NCBI RefSeq assembly: GCF_018555685.1
Contig: NZ_JAFLWW010000005.1
Location: 372,001-436,000 of the forward strand
Length of the DNA: 64,000 nucleotides
Reading direction: 5' to 3'
Source of the DNA: Aminobacter anthyllidis
Lineage (GTDB): Bacteria; Pseudomonadota; Alphaproteobacteria; Rhizobiales; Rhizobiaceae
The notes below the pieces were generated by a model. It saw only the letters and a list, made by a program, of their open reading frames with translations, was not told the origin of the DNA and searched no databases. Each line of letters starts with the position of its first letter. The stretch's first letter is position 1. This document shows positions 17,667 through 27,591 of the stretch, one piece after another. Position numbers and translations under genes: made by a program.

Positions 17667-19481
17667 CTACCCCTCGAGCTCCTCGCGCAGCATCTCCAGT
17701 TCGAACCACTCTTCCTCGAGCGCGGTCAGCGTCGCGCGCTCCTTGTCGAGGGCGGCGATGGTCTTCTGGAAGCCGTGCGGGTCGCGCTCGTAGAACGCCG
17801 GATCGGCGATCTGGTTTTCCAGCCGCGAGATCGACGTGCTCACCGCTTCCATATTCTTGGGCAGGCTTTCGAGCGCGAACTTCTGCTTGAACGACAGCTT
17901 CTTCGACGCCGCCTTGGGCGCTTCCGGCTCGCTGCGGCCAGCTGAGGCCTGGCCATTGGCAGCCTTTCGCGACTTGCGGTCGTCGAGCTTGGAGCCGCCG
18001 CGCTGGGCCAGCATGTCGGCATAACCGCCGGCATATTCGATCCAGCGGCCTTCGCTGTCGGGCGCGATGATGCTGGTCACCGTCCGGTCGAGGAAGTCAC
18101 GGTCGTGGCTGACCAGGATGACGGTGCCGGCAAAACCGGCGACCAGTTCCTGCAGCAGTTCCAGCGTCTCCATGTCGAGATCGTTTGTCGGCTCGTCGAG
18201 CACCAGAAGGTTGGCCGGGCGGGCGAGAACACGGGCCAGGATCAGCCGGGCGCGCTCGCCACCCGAGAGTTCACGCACCGGCGTGCGCGCCTGCTCGGGC
18301 TTGAACAGGAAGTCCTTCATGTAGGAGACGACGTGGCGCTGCTCGCCATTGATGACGAGGTTTTCACCGCGCCCGTCGGTCAGGTAGCTCGACAGCGTCT
18401 CGTTCGGATCGACAGCCTCGCGCTTCTGGTCGAGGATGGCGATCTCGAGATTGACGCCGAGCCGGATCGTGCCGGCGTCGGGCTCGAGCTCGCCGGTCAG
18501 CATCTTGAGCAAGGTCGTCTTGCCGGCTCCGTTCGGCCCGACAAGCCCGACGCGGTCACCGCGCTGGATACGGGTCGAGAAGCCCTTCACAACCGTCAGA
18601 TCGCCGAAGCTCTTGTCGATGTTCTTGGCCTCGATGACGAGCTTGCCGGATTCGGCGGCGTCGCTCGCCACCATCGTCGCCACGCCTTCGGCGCCGCGAT
18701 GGCCGCGGAAGCGCTGCCGCATCGTCTGCAGCTCGCCGAGGCGGCGCATGTTGCGCTTGCGGCGCGCCGTCACGCCATAACGCAGCCAGTGCTCCTCGCG
18801 CACGATCTGGCGACCAAGCTTGTGCTGGTCGCGCTCTTCTTCCTCGAGGATCTGGTCGCGCCATTCCTCGAAATGGCCAAAGCCGCGGTCCAGCCGCCGC
18901 GTCTGGCCGCGGTCGAGCCAGACCGTATTGCGGCTGACACGTTCGAGGAAGCGGCGGTCGTGCGAGATCAGGATCAGCGCCGACGAAGTGCGGATCAGTT
19001 CCTCTTCCAGCCATTCGATGACGGAGAGGTCGAGATGGTTGGTCGGCTCGTCGAGCAGCATGATATCGGGCTCGGGCGCCATGACGCGGGCAAGTGCGGC
19101 GCGGCGCGCCTCGCCACCCGACAGGTCGGCCGGCGACTCTTCGCCGGTGAGGCCGAGATGGTCGAGCAGGTAGGTGGCGCGATGCGGATCGTCAGCCGGC
19201 CCGAGCCCGGCTTCGACATAGGCCCGCACCGAGGCGAAGCCGTCCATGTCGGGCATCTGCGGCAGATAGCGGATCGTCGCCGAGGGTTGGCGAAACACTT
19301 CGCCGTCCTGCGGCTCGATCATGCCGGCGGCGATCTTGAGCAGCGTCGACTTGCCGGAACCATTCCGGCCCACCAGCGCGATCTTGTCGCCTGAGGATGC
19401 CGAGAGCGAAGCGCCGTCGAGCAGCGGCTGACCGCCAAAGGTCAGACGGATGCCGTCGAGATTGAGAAGCGGTGGCGCCAT
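17667..19481 (-). CDS. uup: ABC-F family ATPase (Uup-like)
   Basis: A 604-residue soluble protein with two ABC ATPase domains and no membrane segments, so it is an ABC-F factor and not a transporter. Domain 1 has Walker A GRNGSGKS, signature LSGGE and LLDEPTNHLD; domain 2 has GPNGAGKT, LSGGE and VLDEPTNDLD. The linker between them is highly charged (the P-site tRNA interaction motif of ABC-F). The last 80 residues form a coiled coil (KQKFALESLPKNME...), as in Uup, which acts in ribosome-associated and DNA-related functions. Its start lies three bases after thiN in the same direction, suggesting an operon. Confidence 0.93.
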   Translation of the reverse strand: MAPPLLNLDGIRLTFGGQPLLDGASLSASSGDKIALVGRNGSGKSTLLKIAAGMIEPQDGEVFRQPSATIRYLPQMPDMDGFASVRAYVEAGLGPADDPHRATYLLDHLGLTGEESPADLSGGEARRAALARVMAPEPDIMLLDEPTNHLDLSVIEWLEEELIRTSSALILISHDRRFLERVSRNTVWLDRGQTRRLDRGFGHFEEWRDQILEEEERDQHKLGRQIVREEHWLRYGVTARRKRNMRRLGELQTMRQRFRGHRGAEGVATMVASDAAESGKLVIEAKNIDKSFGDLTVVKGFSTRIQRGDRVGLVGPNGAGKTTLLKMLTGELEPDAGTIRLGVNLEIAILDQKREAVDPNETLSSYLTDGRGENLVINGEQRHVVSYMKDFLFKPEQARTPVRELSGGERARLILARVLARPANLLVLDEPTNDLDMETLELLQELVAGFAGTVILVSHDRDFLDRTVTSIIAPDSEGRWIEYAGGYADMLAQRGGSKLDDRKSRKAANGQASAGRSEPEAPKAASKKLSFKQKFALESLPKNMEAVSTSISRLENQIADPAFYERDPHGFQKTIAALDKERATLTALEEEWFELEMLREELEG

Positions 19482-19484
19482 GTT

Positions 19485-20129
19485 TCAGAAATCCGAGGCG
19501 GGAAAAGGATGGGCGAGAAGCAGCGCACGGCCGCTGCCGAGCGAGACACGCAAAGCGCCACGCACTTCGTTGGACAGTGTCCGCGACGAACCGAACGGCA
19601 CTTCGACGCTGTCGAGCGGCCACTTGGCGCCCTCTTCGCTAAGCCCGGAGAGTTCGGAGAAGGCGAGTATCGAAAACAGCGTGCCATCGACGTAGTCGAG
19701 GGCCATTGTCCCCGGCAAAAGCGGGTGCGCCTCCTGGCGGCCGCTGGTCAGGATCACCTGCATCCCCTCCTCCGCCAGCTTCAGCGCCAGCGCCAGATGC
19801 AGGAAGGCATGGTCGGCACGCGGGCCGCCAAAGGCACCGACGAGCACGAGCGACGTCGCGCCGAGGTTACGGGCCGCGGCTATCGCCAGCTCGCCGTCGG
19901 TCTTGTCCTTGTCGTGCGGAAAGACCTCGCGCGGCACGCCGGCAAAGCGCGGATCGACCTCGGCAGGCGCGGAATCGAAGTCGCCGAGCCACAGCTCCGG
20001 CATGAGTCCGAGCGTGGCGGCGTGGCGAATGCCGGCATCGGCCGCAATCACGCGGCTGCCCGCAACCTGACGGTCGACGAGCGGTGTGCGGAAAAGCTCG
20101 CCGCCAAGAAGTATGGTGAACCGGGTCAT
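19485..20129 (-). CDS. thiN: Thiamine pyrophosphokinase
   Basis: Cytoplasmic kinase that transfers pyrophosphate from ATP to thiamine, giving thiamine diphosphate directly. The 214-residue protein shows the catalytic acidic motifs ADAGIRHA (about 30-37), LGDFDS (about 48-53) and DKDKTDGELA (about 73-82), and GAFGGPRADH further on. It starts at 20129 and is divergent from the TPP riboswitch and thiBPQ operon, so salvage import and activation of thiamine sit back to back. The riboswitch is on the other strand and cannot control this gene directly. It is probably cotranscribed with uup. Confidence 0.94.
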   Translation of the reverse strand: MTRFTILLGGELFRTPLVDRQVAGSRVIAADAGIRHAATLGLMPELWLGDFDSAPAEVDPRFAGVPREVFPHDKDKTDGELAIAAARNLGATSLVLVGAFGGPRADHAFLHLALALKLAEEGMQVILTSGRQEAHPLLPGTMALDYVDGTLFSILAFSELSGLSEEGAKWPLDSVEVPFGSSRTLSNEVRGALRVSLGSGRALLLAHPFPASDF

Positions 20130-20236
20130 GGCAGCGCATTACCAGTCCGGCGACCGAAACGGAAGGCCGCGACATGGGCAATGGCCGGCAAACTACCGCT
20201 TGCGTGACCTTCCGCGCGGCCCTATTTGTTGAACCG

Positions 20237-20345
20237 CTCTAACGGGGTGCCTGACGCGTTCACACGCGTCGGCTGAGAGGCATGGGGAAATCCGGCCAAC
20301 CCGCTGAACCTGATCCGGTTTGTACCGGCGGAGGGATTAGATGCT
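20237..20345 (+). promoter_or_regulatory. TPP riboswitch (THI element)
   Basis: Contains the diagnostic blocks GGGGTGCC, GGCTGAGAGG, ACCCGCTGAACCTGATCCGG and GGCGGAGGGATTAG in order. It lies just upstream of thiB and should turn off the thiamine transporter operon when thiamine diphosphate is plentiful. The ribosome site GGAGG follows at about 20388-20392. Confidence 0.96.
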
Positions 20346-20397
20346 TCGGACGCCCGGCGCTTCAAATTCCCTTTCAACACCCATGAAGGAGGCGCCG

Positions 20398-21399
20398 ATG
20401 CGCACGATCTTGCTGTCCCTGACCTCAGCCCTGGCACTCGCCGCAGCCGTCTTTCCCGCGAGCGCCGAAGGCAAGCTCACCGTCTATACCTATGAAAGCT
20501 TCACCTCGGAGTGGGGTCCCGGCCCGCAGGTCAAGAAGGCCTTCGAGGCCGACTGCGCCTGCACGGTCGACTTCGTCTCCGTCGCTGACGGCGTGGCACT
20601 GCTCAACCGCGTCAAGCTCGAAGGTGCTGCGACCAAGGCCGACATCGTGCTCGGCCTCGACACCAACCTGACCGCCGAGGCCAAGGCCACCGGCCTGTTC
20701 GTGCCACATGCCGCTGGCGCAGACGTCAAGGTGCCGGGCGACTGGAAGGACGACACCTTCGTTCCCTACGACTACGGCTACTTCGCCGTCGTCTACGACA
20801 CCGAGAAGCTGAAGAACCCGCCCAAGAGCCTGAAGGAACTGGTCGAGGGCAATCCGGAAGAGAAGATCGCGATCCAGGACCCACGTACCTCAACGCCGGG
20901 CCTCGGCCTGCTGCTCTGGGTCAAGTCGGTCTATGGCGACAAGGCGCCGGAAGCCTGGGCCAAGCTCAAGGATCGCGTGCTGACAGTCACGCCGGGCTGG
21001 AGCGAGGCCTATGGCCTGTTCACCAAGGGCGAGGCGCCGATGGTGCTGTCCTACACCACCTCGCCGGCCTACCACATGGTGGCCGAGAACACCGAGCGCT
21101 ACCAGGCAGCGTCCTTCGAGGAGGGCCACTACCTGCAGATCGAGGTTGCCGGCATCACCACGACGGGCGCCAAGAACCCGCTGGCCGAGAAGTTCATGGC
21201 CTTCATGACCAGCCCCGGCTTCCAGGACGCGGTGCCCGAGACCAACTGGATGCTGCCGGCCGGCAAGACCGACAAGCCGCTGAACCCGGCCTTCGACAAG
21301 CTGGTGAAGCCGGCCAAGACGCTGATCTTCAGCGCCGACGAAGTCGCCGCCAACCGCAAGGCCTGGGTCGACGAGTGGCTCGGCGTGATGAGCAAGTAA
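20398..21399 (+). CDS. thiB: Thiamine ABC transporter substrate-binding protein ThiB
   Basis: Periplasmic receptor for thiamine and its phosphates. The 333-residue protein has a signal peptide ending in PASA (about residue 23), then [16 protein letters not shown] typical of ThiB in the iron/thiamine family of binding proteins, [35 protein letters not shown], and near the end NWMLPAG. ATG at 20398 follows AAGGAGG with ideal spacing; an in-frame ATG at 20341 falls at the end of the riboswitch and is unlikely. It is the first gene of thiBPQ. Confidence 0.95.
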   Translation: MRTILLSLTSALALAAAVFPASAEGKLTVYTYESFTSEWGPGPQVKKAFEADCACTVDFVSVADGVALLNRVKLEGAATKADIVLGLDTNLTAEAKATGLFVPHAAGADVKVPGDWKDDTFVPYDYGYFAVVYDTEKLKNPPKSLKELVEGNPEEKIAIQDPRTSTPGLGLLLWVKSVYGDKAPEAWAKLKDRVLTVTPGWSEAYGLFTKGEAPMVLSYTTSPAYHMVAENTERYQAASFEEGHYLQIEVAGITTTGAKNPLAEKFMAFMTSPGFQDAVPETNWMLPAGKTDKPLNPAFDKLVKPAKTLIFSADEVAANRKAWVDEWLGVMSK

Positions 21400-21424
21400 G
21401 ACGGTCGCCTGAGATGGCTATGCC

Positions 21425-21535
21425 GCCCCTCATCCGCCTGCCGGCACCTTCTCCCCGTGAACGGGGAGAAGGGACAAGCCGCAACGCCGACGCCCCCCTC
21501 GCCCCGTTTACGGGGAGAGGGTAAGGGTGAGGGGC
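21425..21535. repeat. Intergenic palindromic element inside the thi operon
   Basis: An outer stem GCCCCTCA (21425-21432) / TGAGGGGC (21528-21535) encloses two hairpins, CTTCTCCCCG...CGGGGAGAAG and CCTCGCCCCG...CGGGGAGAGG. This is the shape of a common rhizobial interspersed repeat. Its right end overlaps the start region of thiP. Confidence 0.85.
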
Positions 21536-23161
21536 AGCGCAGCCTTGGCCAAATCCAGCACCGACCCCCGCATCGCCGCCGGCGTCATCGCGCTCGCCGC
21601 CATCGGCATCCTCATCGGCGGCGCATTCGCCGGGCTCGGCATCGAGGCCGTGCGCAATCCGCAAGGCGCGGCAGCCGCGTTCGATTCCTATCTCTTCCGC
21701 ATCGCCCGGTTCACGCTGTGGCAGGCGTTGCTGTCGACGCTGCTATCGGTGGTGCCGGCGATCTTCGTCGCCCGCTCCCTGTCGCGTCATCCCGCCTTTC
21801 CTGGCCGTTCGCTGATCCTGCGCCTGTTTGCCGTACCGCTGGCGTTGCCGGCGATCGTGGCGGCACTCGGCATCCTGTCGCTCTACGGCCGCGCCGGCTA
21901 TTTCGCCGAACCGCTTGCAGCGCTGACCGGCGGCACCTGGCCCGGCATCTACGGACTGTCGGGCATTCTCGTTGCCCATGTCTTCTTCAACCTGCCCTTG
22001 GCGACGCGGCTGATACTGGAGGCGCTGCAGACAGTACCGACGGACCAATGGCGGCTGGCGAGCCAGCTCGGCATGGGCGCGCGGTCGAGCTTCCGCCTGA
22101 TCGAATGGCCGGCAATACAAGCGGCGCTGCCCGGCATCGCCGGCCTGGTGTTCATGCTGTGCATCACCTCCTTCACCATCGTCCTGACGCTCGGCGGCGG
22201 GCCGGCAGCAACGACGCTGGAGGTGGCGATCTACCAGGCGCTGCGTTTCGACTTCGATCCCGCGCGCGCCGTCGCCCTGACCCTGCTGCAGATAGCCCTC
22301 ACCGCAATCGTGGTGCTGGTGCTGATGCGGCTCGGTGCCAACACGACAGGCGATGCCAACCTGCCGGTGGCGCAGCGCAGCTACATCAGGGCAAAGGCCG
22401 GCGAACGGACGCTCAACGTCGCCGCCATCCTGATTGCGCTTGCCTTCGTCGGCGGCCCGATGCTGGCGACAGTTGCGTCGGGGCTTGAGGCCGATCTTGG
22501 CCGGTTGGCCGGTGAAGCTTCGGTACAACGAGCGACGCTGACCAGCATCGTTCTGGCCACGTTGTCTGCGACGCTCGCAGCCATGCTCGCCTTGTCGCTC
22601 GTCATGGCGCGCCGGGCACTGGCCGGCAGCAGGGTGGCTGGCGATAAGACGCTGCTCGAACGCTTCACCGACACAGGCGCCGGCTTCGTGCTGGTGGTAC
22701 CGCCGATCGTCATCGGCGCCGGCTGGTTCGTGCTGGTGCGGCAGTCGGTCGACGTCTTTGCGCTGGCACCGATCATGGTGGTGACCGTCAACGCCGTGAT
22801 GGCGATGCCATTTGCCGTCCGCGCCGTCCGCCCCGCTTATGATACAGCGAGCGAGCGTCACGAAAGGCTATGCGCCCAGCTCGGCATATCAGGCTGGAAC
22901 AGGCTTCGGCTGATCGACTGGCCGGTGCTCAAGCGCCCGCTTGCCACGGCATTCGCCTTCGCCATGGCACTGTCGCTCGGCGACCTCGGCGTCATCGCGT
23001 TGTTCGGCAGCGACGCGGTGCAGACCTTGCCTTACCTTCTGCTCGCCCGCATGGGCAGCTACCGCACCGACGACGCGGCGGGACTTGCGCTGATGCTCGG
23101 GCTGTTGTGCCTGGCCCTGACAATGCTCGCCGACCGCCTCGGCAGGGAGACTTCGAAATGA
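21527..23161 (+). CDS. thiP: Thiamine ABC transporter permease ThiP
   Basis: Inner-membrane permease of about 544 residues with roughly 12 membrane helices in two homologous halves, each carrying an EAA-type loop (first half [16 protein letters not shown], second half [16 protein letters not shown]). Such fused two-half permeases are typical of ThiP. The N-terminus is uncertain: GTG at 21527 lies inside the palindromic element, and TTG at 21545 has AGGGG from the same element ten bases upstream. The stop codon overlaps the thiQ start (ATGA). Confidence 0.92.
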   Translation: MRGSAALAKSSTDPRIAAGVIALAAIGILIGGAFAGLGIEAVRNPQGAAAAFDSYLFRIARFTLWQALLSTLLSVVPAIFVARSLSRHPAFPGRSLILRLFAVPLALPAIVAALGILSLYGRAGYFAEPLAALTGGTWPGIYGLSGILVAHVFFNLPLATRLILEALQTVPTDQWRLASQLGMGARSSFRLIEWPAIQAALPGIAGLVFMLCITSFTIVLTLGGGPAATTLEVAIYQALRFDFDPARAVALTLLQIALTAIVVLVLMRLGANTTGDANLPVAQRSYIRAKAGERTLNVAAILIALAFVGGPMLATVASGLEADLGRLAGEASVQRATLTSIVLATLSATLAAMLALSLVMARRALAGSRVAGDKTLLERFTDTGAGFVLVVPPIVIGAGWFVLVRQSVDVFALAPIMVVTVNAVMAMPFAVRAVRPAYDTASERHERLCAQLGISGWNRLRLIDWPVLKRPLATAFAFAMALSLGDLGVIALFGSDAVQTLPYLLLARMGSYRTDDAAGLALMLGLLCLALTMLADRLGRETSK

Positions 23162-23880
23162 CCTCGACCAGTGCCGCGGTGCGCCTCGACCATGTGGTGT
23201 TCAGCTACAGCGACACCATGGTGCGCTTCGACGTGACCTTTGCGCCCGGCGAGATCACCGCGATCATGGGGCCGAGTGGCGCAGGCAAGTCGACATTGCT
23301 CAACCTCGTGGCCGGCTTCGAGACACCGCGCGAAGGCCGGGTGCTGATCGGCGACATGGACGTGACCACGGCACCGCCAGCCGACCGGCCTGTGTCGATG
23401 GTGTTTCAGGAAAACAATCTGTTTTCCCATCTCGACATCGAAAAGAATGTCGGGCTCGGGCGCTCGCCGGCACTGCGCCTGAGCGCGGCCGATAGACAGG
23501 ACGTGGCCGCGGCACTTGCCCGCGTCGGCCTCGCCGGCATGGAGAAACGCCTGCCGCGCGAACTGTCCGGCGGCGAACGCCAGCGCGTGGCATTGGCGCG
23601 CGTTCTGGTGCGCGATCGTCCGATTCTCCTGTTGGATGAACCCTTTGCCTCGCTTGGCCCAGCGTTGCGTGGCGATATGCTTGACCTTTTGGCCGGCGTC
23701 CAAGCAGAACGCCGCATGACCGTGCTTTTCGTGACACACCAGCCTGAAGACGCACGGAAACTGGCCGAAAACATGGTTTTCGTCGAGTCTGGCGCTGTAG
23801 CAGTGGCTGGAAAGACTGCGGATTTCTTTACGACTTCTGGACCTGAAGCATTCAGACACTATATCGGCAGTGAACGGTGA
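23158..23880 (+). CDS. thiQ: Thiamine ABC transporter ATP-binding protein ThiQ
   Basis: A 240-residue ABC ATPase: Walker A GPSGAGKS (about residues 40-47), Q-loop VFQENNLF, signature LSGGERQR, Walker [13 protein letters not shown] and the switch histidine in FVTHQPEDA. The 'NNLF' after the Q-loop and the compact size are typical of ThiQ. ATG at 23158 overlaps the thiP stop, so translation is coupled. It is the last gene of the riboswitch-controlled operon. Confidence 0.94.
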   Translation: MTSTSAAVRLDHVVFSYSDTMVRFDVTFAPGEITAIMGPSGAGKSTLLNLVAGFETPREGRVLIGDMDVTTAPPADRPVSMVFQENNLFSHLDIEKNVGLGRSPALRLSAADRQDVAAALARVGLAGMEKRLPRELSGGERQRVALARVLVRDRPILLLDEPFASLGPALRGDMLDLLAGVQAERRMTVLFVTHQPEDARKLAENMVFVESGAVAVAGKTADFFTTSGPEAFRHYIGSER

Positions 23881-23975
23881 TGGCACGATCACGCCGCGTT
23901 GCCCGGAAGCGGACATAATTTACAGCCAAATCGCCATATTGGCGGTAACGGCCTTATTGTGTCGGCAAGCTGAGT

Positions 23976-25553
23976 GTGGCTACGTCCGTTTGGTCGGGCC
24001 CGCTTCTGCTTTGCCTGCCGCCTGAGGAATTTGAAAGGACGCGAGCTCTGCCCACCTGCCGCGACGGACTGATCGAGACGACTTCGCCCCGCTACGCGCG
24101 ACTGCTGTTCGCTGTGGCGCTGTCGGCGCTTGTCGCCGGTTGCCAGGTGCTCAACCCCTCCGACGTTCGCGAATCCGGGTTCCAGCCGTCCAACAATCCG
24201 GTGACCGTCGACAACGTCACCCGCAACGACAAGCTTGCCGAGATCGCCAAGGCGCAGCATCCGCGCATCCTGGCGACCTATGGCGGCGAATACTCCGATC
24301 CGAAGCTGGAGCGCATGGTCGCCAAGGTGGTCGGCAGCCTGACCACCGTGTCGAGCAACCCGAACCAGACCTATCGCATCACCATCCTCAATTCGCCCAA
24401 CGTCAACGCCTTCGCGCTGCCCGGCGGCTATCTCTACGTCACGCGCGGGCTCCTGGCGCTGGCCAATGATTCGGCCGAGCTGGCAGCCGTCATTTCGCAC
24501 GAGATGGGACACGTCACCGCCAACCACGGCATCCAGCGCCAGCAGAAGGAAGCCGAGGAAGTGCTGGCGACCAAGGTCGTCACCGACGTGCTCGGCGAAA
24601 GCCCAACGGCCAAGGCAGCATTGATCCGCGGCAAGCTCCGGCTCGCCCAGTTCTCGCGCAACCAGGAGCTGGAAGCCGACGGCATCGGCATCAAGATGAG
24701 CGGCCAGACCGGCTACGATCCGTTTGCCGCCGGGCGCTTCCTGCAGTCGATGGCCGCATACTCCGACCTGCGCGCGGTTAGCGGCGCCACCGACGCCAGC
24801 CTCGACTTCCTGGCTAGCCACCCGAATGCGCCCCAGCGCATCGATCTCGCCCAGCGCCACGCCCGCCAGTTCGGCGCGCCGGGCATTGGCAAGCGCGACC
24901 GCGATTCCTTCCTTGCCGGCATAGACGGGCTGCTGTTCGGCGACACGCCCGACGAAGGTTATGTCCGCGGCACGACCTTCATGCACCCCAAGCTCGGCAT
25001 CTCGTTTGCCGTGCCGCAGGGCTTCATCATCGACAACACCGCGGCAGCCGTCACCGCGACCGGCCCCGACAACACCGCGATCCGTTTCGACGGCGTGGCA
25101 ATCGACGCCAAGCTGCCGCTGGCCGACTACGTCAAGAGCGGCTGGGTGGCAGGGCTTGATCCATCGAGCGTGCGCGCTGAAACGATCAACGGCAACGAAG
25201 CCGCCTTCGCCCGCGCCAGCGCCGAGGGTTGGCAGTTCGACATCGTCGTGATCCGCAACGGCGCGCAGGTCTACCGCCTGCTGACGGCCGCACCGACCGC
25301 CAGCACCACGCTCGAAACCATCGCGCGTTCGGTCAGCTCAAGCTTCCGCGTGATGACGGCAGCGGAAAAGGCCGCACTCAAGCCGCTGCGCATCCGCGTC
25401 GTCACAGTTCAGCTGGGCCAGAACATGGGTTCGCTCGCCGCCAGCATGGTCGGCGTCGATCGCAAGCTCGATCTGTTCAGAGTGCTGAACGCGCTGGCGC
25501 CAGGCGCTTCGGTGTCAGCCGGTGACAAGGTCAAGGTCGTCACCGACAGGTGA
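23976..25553 (+). CDS. M48-family metalloprotease lipoprotein
   Basis: A zinc protease of about 525 residues that probably works on the periplasmic face in outer-membrane protein quality control (BepA/LoiP-like; inference). LSALVAGC (Cys56) is a lipobox following a short hydrophobic segment. The catalytic HEMGH is at about 175-179 and the third ligand lies in ELEADGIGI (about 231-239). The last third has a module ending in VSAGDKVKVV that resembles the C-terminal part of such proteases. The start is unsure: GTG at 23976 gives 40 residues before the signal region, and a later start could be real. It is convergent with rpoH2, four bases apart. Confidence 0.88.
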   Translation: MATSVWSGPLLLCLPPEEFERTRALPTCRDGLIETTSPRYARLLFAVALSALVAGCQVLNPSDVRESGFQPSNNPVTVDNVTRNDKLAEIAKAQHPRILATYGGEYSDPKLERMVAKVVGSLTTVSSNPNQTYRITILNSPNVNAFALPGGYLYVTRGLLALANDSAELAAVISHEMGHVTANHGIQRQQKEAEEVLATKVVTDVLGESPTAKAALIRGKLRLAQFSRNQELEADGIGIKMSGQTGYDPFAAGRFLQSMAAYSDLRAVSGATDASLDFLASHPNAPQRIDLAQRHARQFGAPGIGKRDRDSFLAGIDGLLFGDTPDEGYVRGTTFMHPKLGISFAVPQGFIIDNTAAAVTATGPDNTAIRFDGVAIDAKLPLADYVKSGWVAGLDPSSVRAETINGNEAAFARASAEGWQFDIVVIRNGAQVYRLLTAAPTASTTLETIARSVSSSFRVMTAAEKAALKPLRIRVVTVQLGQNMGSLAASMVGVDRKLDLFRVLNALAPGASVSAGDKVKVVTDR

Positions 25554-25557
25554 CGGT

Positions 25558-26427
25558 TCAAGCCGGCAGGAATGCGGAGTTCTGCCGCACCAGCGCCGAT
25601 TTCAGCTTTTCCATCGCGCGGGTTTCGATCTGCCGGACCCTCTCCTTGGAGATGCCAAGGGAGGTGCCAAGCTCTTCGAGCGTCGCACCTTCTTCCGTCA
25701 GCCGACGCTCCTCGATGATCTGAAGCTCACGCGCGTTGAGCACGCCCAGCGCGTCGTGCAGCCAGCCCGAACGCCGCTCGATGTCGATCGCCTCGCCGAC
25801 GAGTTCGTCCGGCCAAGGATCGTCCGACACCAAAAGATCCATGCGCTCGCCGGCATCGCCATCATCGCTCAGCGGCGCGTTGAGCGATGAGTCGGGCACC
25901 GATAGGCGCATGTCCATCATCGCGACGTCGGCTTCCGACACGCCAAGTGCTACCGAGATTTCCTGATAGGCTGAGCTGTTGCCGAGCGGGCCACTGCCCT
26001 GGGCGAGACGGGCGCGCATGCGGCGCAAATTGAAAAACAACGACTTCTGCGCCGAACTGGTGCCGCCCCTGACGATCGACCAGTTGCGCAGGATGTAGTC
26101 CTGCATCGATGCGCGAATCCACCATGTGGCATAGGTCGAGAACCGAACCTCGCGCTGGGGATCGAAACGCGCAGCAGCCTCGAGCAGCCCGACATGGCCT
26201 TCCTGGATGAGGTCGCCCATCGGCAGGCCGTAGCGCCTGAACTTGACCGCCATGGCGATGACGAGGCGCATATGGGCCGTGGCGATGCGGTTAAGTGCGT
26301 CCTGGTCGCGCCGCTCTTTCCAACGGATCGCCAGCTCGAGTTCTTCGCCGCGCTCCAGATAAGGCGCGCGCGACGCGGCCCTCAGCATCATCTGCTCGCC
26401 GGCCAGGCCTGCCCGATCCATATACAT
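25558..26427 (-). CDS. rpoH2: RNA polymerase sigma-32 factor RpoH2
   Basis: Alternative sigma factor of the heat-shock family. The 289-residue protein has region 2 (MRLVIAMAVKFRRYGLPMGD, DLIQEGHVGLLEAAARFD, STYATWWIRASMQDYILRN), the RpoH box QKSLFFNLRRMR, and region 4 (LEELGTSLGISKERVRQIE). Rhizobia carry several rpoH genes; the divergent RpoH box and the EcfG-type promoter upstream fit RpoH2, which acts in the general/oxidative stress response. Start at 26427 follows AAGGGG. The paralogue number is inferred from context. Confidence 0.9.
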   Translation of the reverse strand: MYMDRAGLAGEQMMLRAASRAPYLERGEELELAIRWKERRDQDALNRIATAHMRLVIAMAVKFRRYGLPMGDLIQEGHVGLLEAAARFDPQREVRFSTYATWWIRASMQDYILRNWSIVRGGTSSAQKSLFFNLRRMRARLAQGSGPLGNSSAYQEISVALGVSEADVAMMDMRLSVPDSSLNAPLSDDGDAGERMDLLVSDDPWPDELVGEAIDIERRSGWLHDALGVLNARELQIIEERRLTEEGATLEELGTSLGISKERVRQIETRAMEKLKSALVRQNSAFLPA

Positions 26428-26495
26428 CTTGCGCCCCTTGTCCTGAGAGCAGCCGGGCAGGCATCGCAATTGTGACGCTTCCCCGCGAGGCTATT

Positions 26496-26520
26496 AACGC
26501 GCCGTCTCGGCTTATGTTCC
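26496..26520 (-). promoter_or_regulatory. EcfG (RpoE2)-type promoter upstream of rpoH2
   Basis: Minus-strand GGAAC (26520-26516), 16 bases, CGTT (26499-26496), the consensus of the alphaproteobacterial general stress sigma factor. It lies 69 bases upstream of the rpoH2 start. Confidence 0.7.
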
Positions 26521-26677
26521 GGAGTGGCCGGCTGCCATGGCATCCGTAGATTCACATTCCAGTATTGCGCCATAATTGAAATTTCATTCCTTATGCTCGA
26601 GGCTGGCTTCTGACAGATTGCCGCCAATCACAACTTTCCCGGCCAGCATGCCGGGCACAGAATCGGGATCACACAAA

Positions 26678-27451
26678 ATGAAGTGGTTTAAGTCGCTGGC
26701 CGTTGCCGCAACGATCCAGCTCGCAGCCGTCGCCGCCGGCCACGCCGGTGAAAATCTCAACGAGATCAAGGCGGCCGGCGTGTTCAAGATCGGCACCGAG
26801 GGCACCTATGCGCCCTTTACCTATCACGACGCCTCGGGCGCGCTGGTCGGCTTCGACGTCGAGATCGGCAAGGAAATCGCCAAGCGCCTCGGCGTCAAGG
26901 CGGAATTCCTCGAAGGCAAGTGGGACGGGCTGATCGCCGGCATCGATGCCAAGCGCTACGACGCCGTCATCAACCAGGTCGGCATCACCGAGGCCCGCAA
27001 GGCCAAGTACGACTTCTCCGACCCTTACATCGCTTCGAAGGCCGTGCTGATCGTCAGCGGCAAGAACGAGGACATCAAGGGCTTCGCCGATCTCAAGGGC
27101 AAGAAGTCGGCCCAGTCGCTGACCAGCAATTTCGGCAAGATCGCCGAAGCCAATGGCGCTGAACTGGTCGGTACCGACGGCTTCGACCAGTCGATCCAGC
27201 TGGTGCTCAACGGCCGCGCCGACGCCACCATCAACGACTCGCTCTCGTTCTTCGACTTCAAGAAGCACAAGCCCGACGCCGACGTGAAGATCGTTGCCGA
27301 AGAGGCCAAGGCCGATTTCTCCGGCGTTATCGTGCGCAAGGGCGAGCCCGAGCTGGTCGAGGCGATCAACAAGGCACTGGCCGAGATCAAGGCCGACGGC
27401 ACCTACAAGAAGATTTCCGAGGCCTATTTCGGCACTGACGTCTCGCAGTAA
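26678..27451 (+). CDS. Polar amino acid/cystine ABC transporter substrate-binding protein
   Basis: Periplasmic binding protein of the family-3 solute receptors. The 257-residue protein has a signal peptide ending in AAGHA (about residue 23), then FKIGTEGTYAPFTYHD, LVGFDVEIGKEIAKRLGV and WDGLIAGIDAKRYDAVINQVGIT split over the first half, the standard amino-acid contacts of this family. It resembles cystine receptors (FliY/TcyJ-like) by overall pattern, but ligand choice is not proven. ATG at 26678 begins the signal peptide. The permease and ATPase genes follow, separated by a hairpin. Confidence 0.9.
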   Translation: MKWFKSLAVAATIQLAAVAAGHAGENLNEIKAAGVFKIGTEGTYAPFTYHDASGALVGFDVEIGKEIAKRLGVKAEFLEGKWDGLIAGIDAKRYDAVINQVGITEARKAKYDFSDPYIASKAVLIVSGKNEDIKGFADLKGKKSAQSLTSNFGKIAEANGAELVGTDGFDQSIQLVLNGRADATINDSLSFFDFKKHKPDADVKIVAEEAKADFSGVIVRKGEPELVEAINKALAEIKADGTYKKISEAYFGTDVSQ

Positions 27452-27536
27452 CAACATTGCACGTCAGGCGGCGCCCGGCGTGGCGGCCGCCTGAAAGGCA
27501 CTCATTTCCCACCTCTCATTTTTTCCCATGAACTTG

Positions 27537-27561
27537 CCCGGAAAATCTGCGATTTTCCGGG
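27537..27561 (+). other. Intra-operon hairpin between binding protein and permease
   Basis: CCCGGAAAATC, TGC loop, GATTTTCCGGG, an 11-bp perfect stem followed by CTCGTTTGTT. The weak T-run suggests partial termination or 3'-end protection that keeps the binding protein in excess over the membrane parts. Confidence 0.6.
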
Positions 27562-27591
27562 CTCGTTTGTTGTGGAGAGGGAGCACTCATC

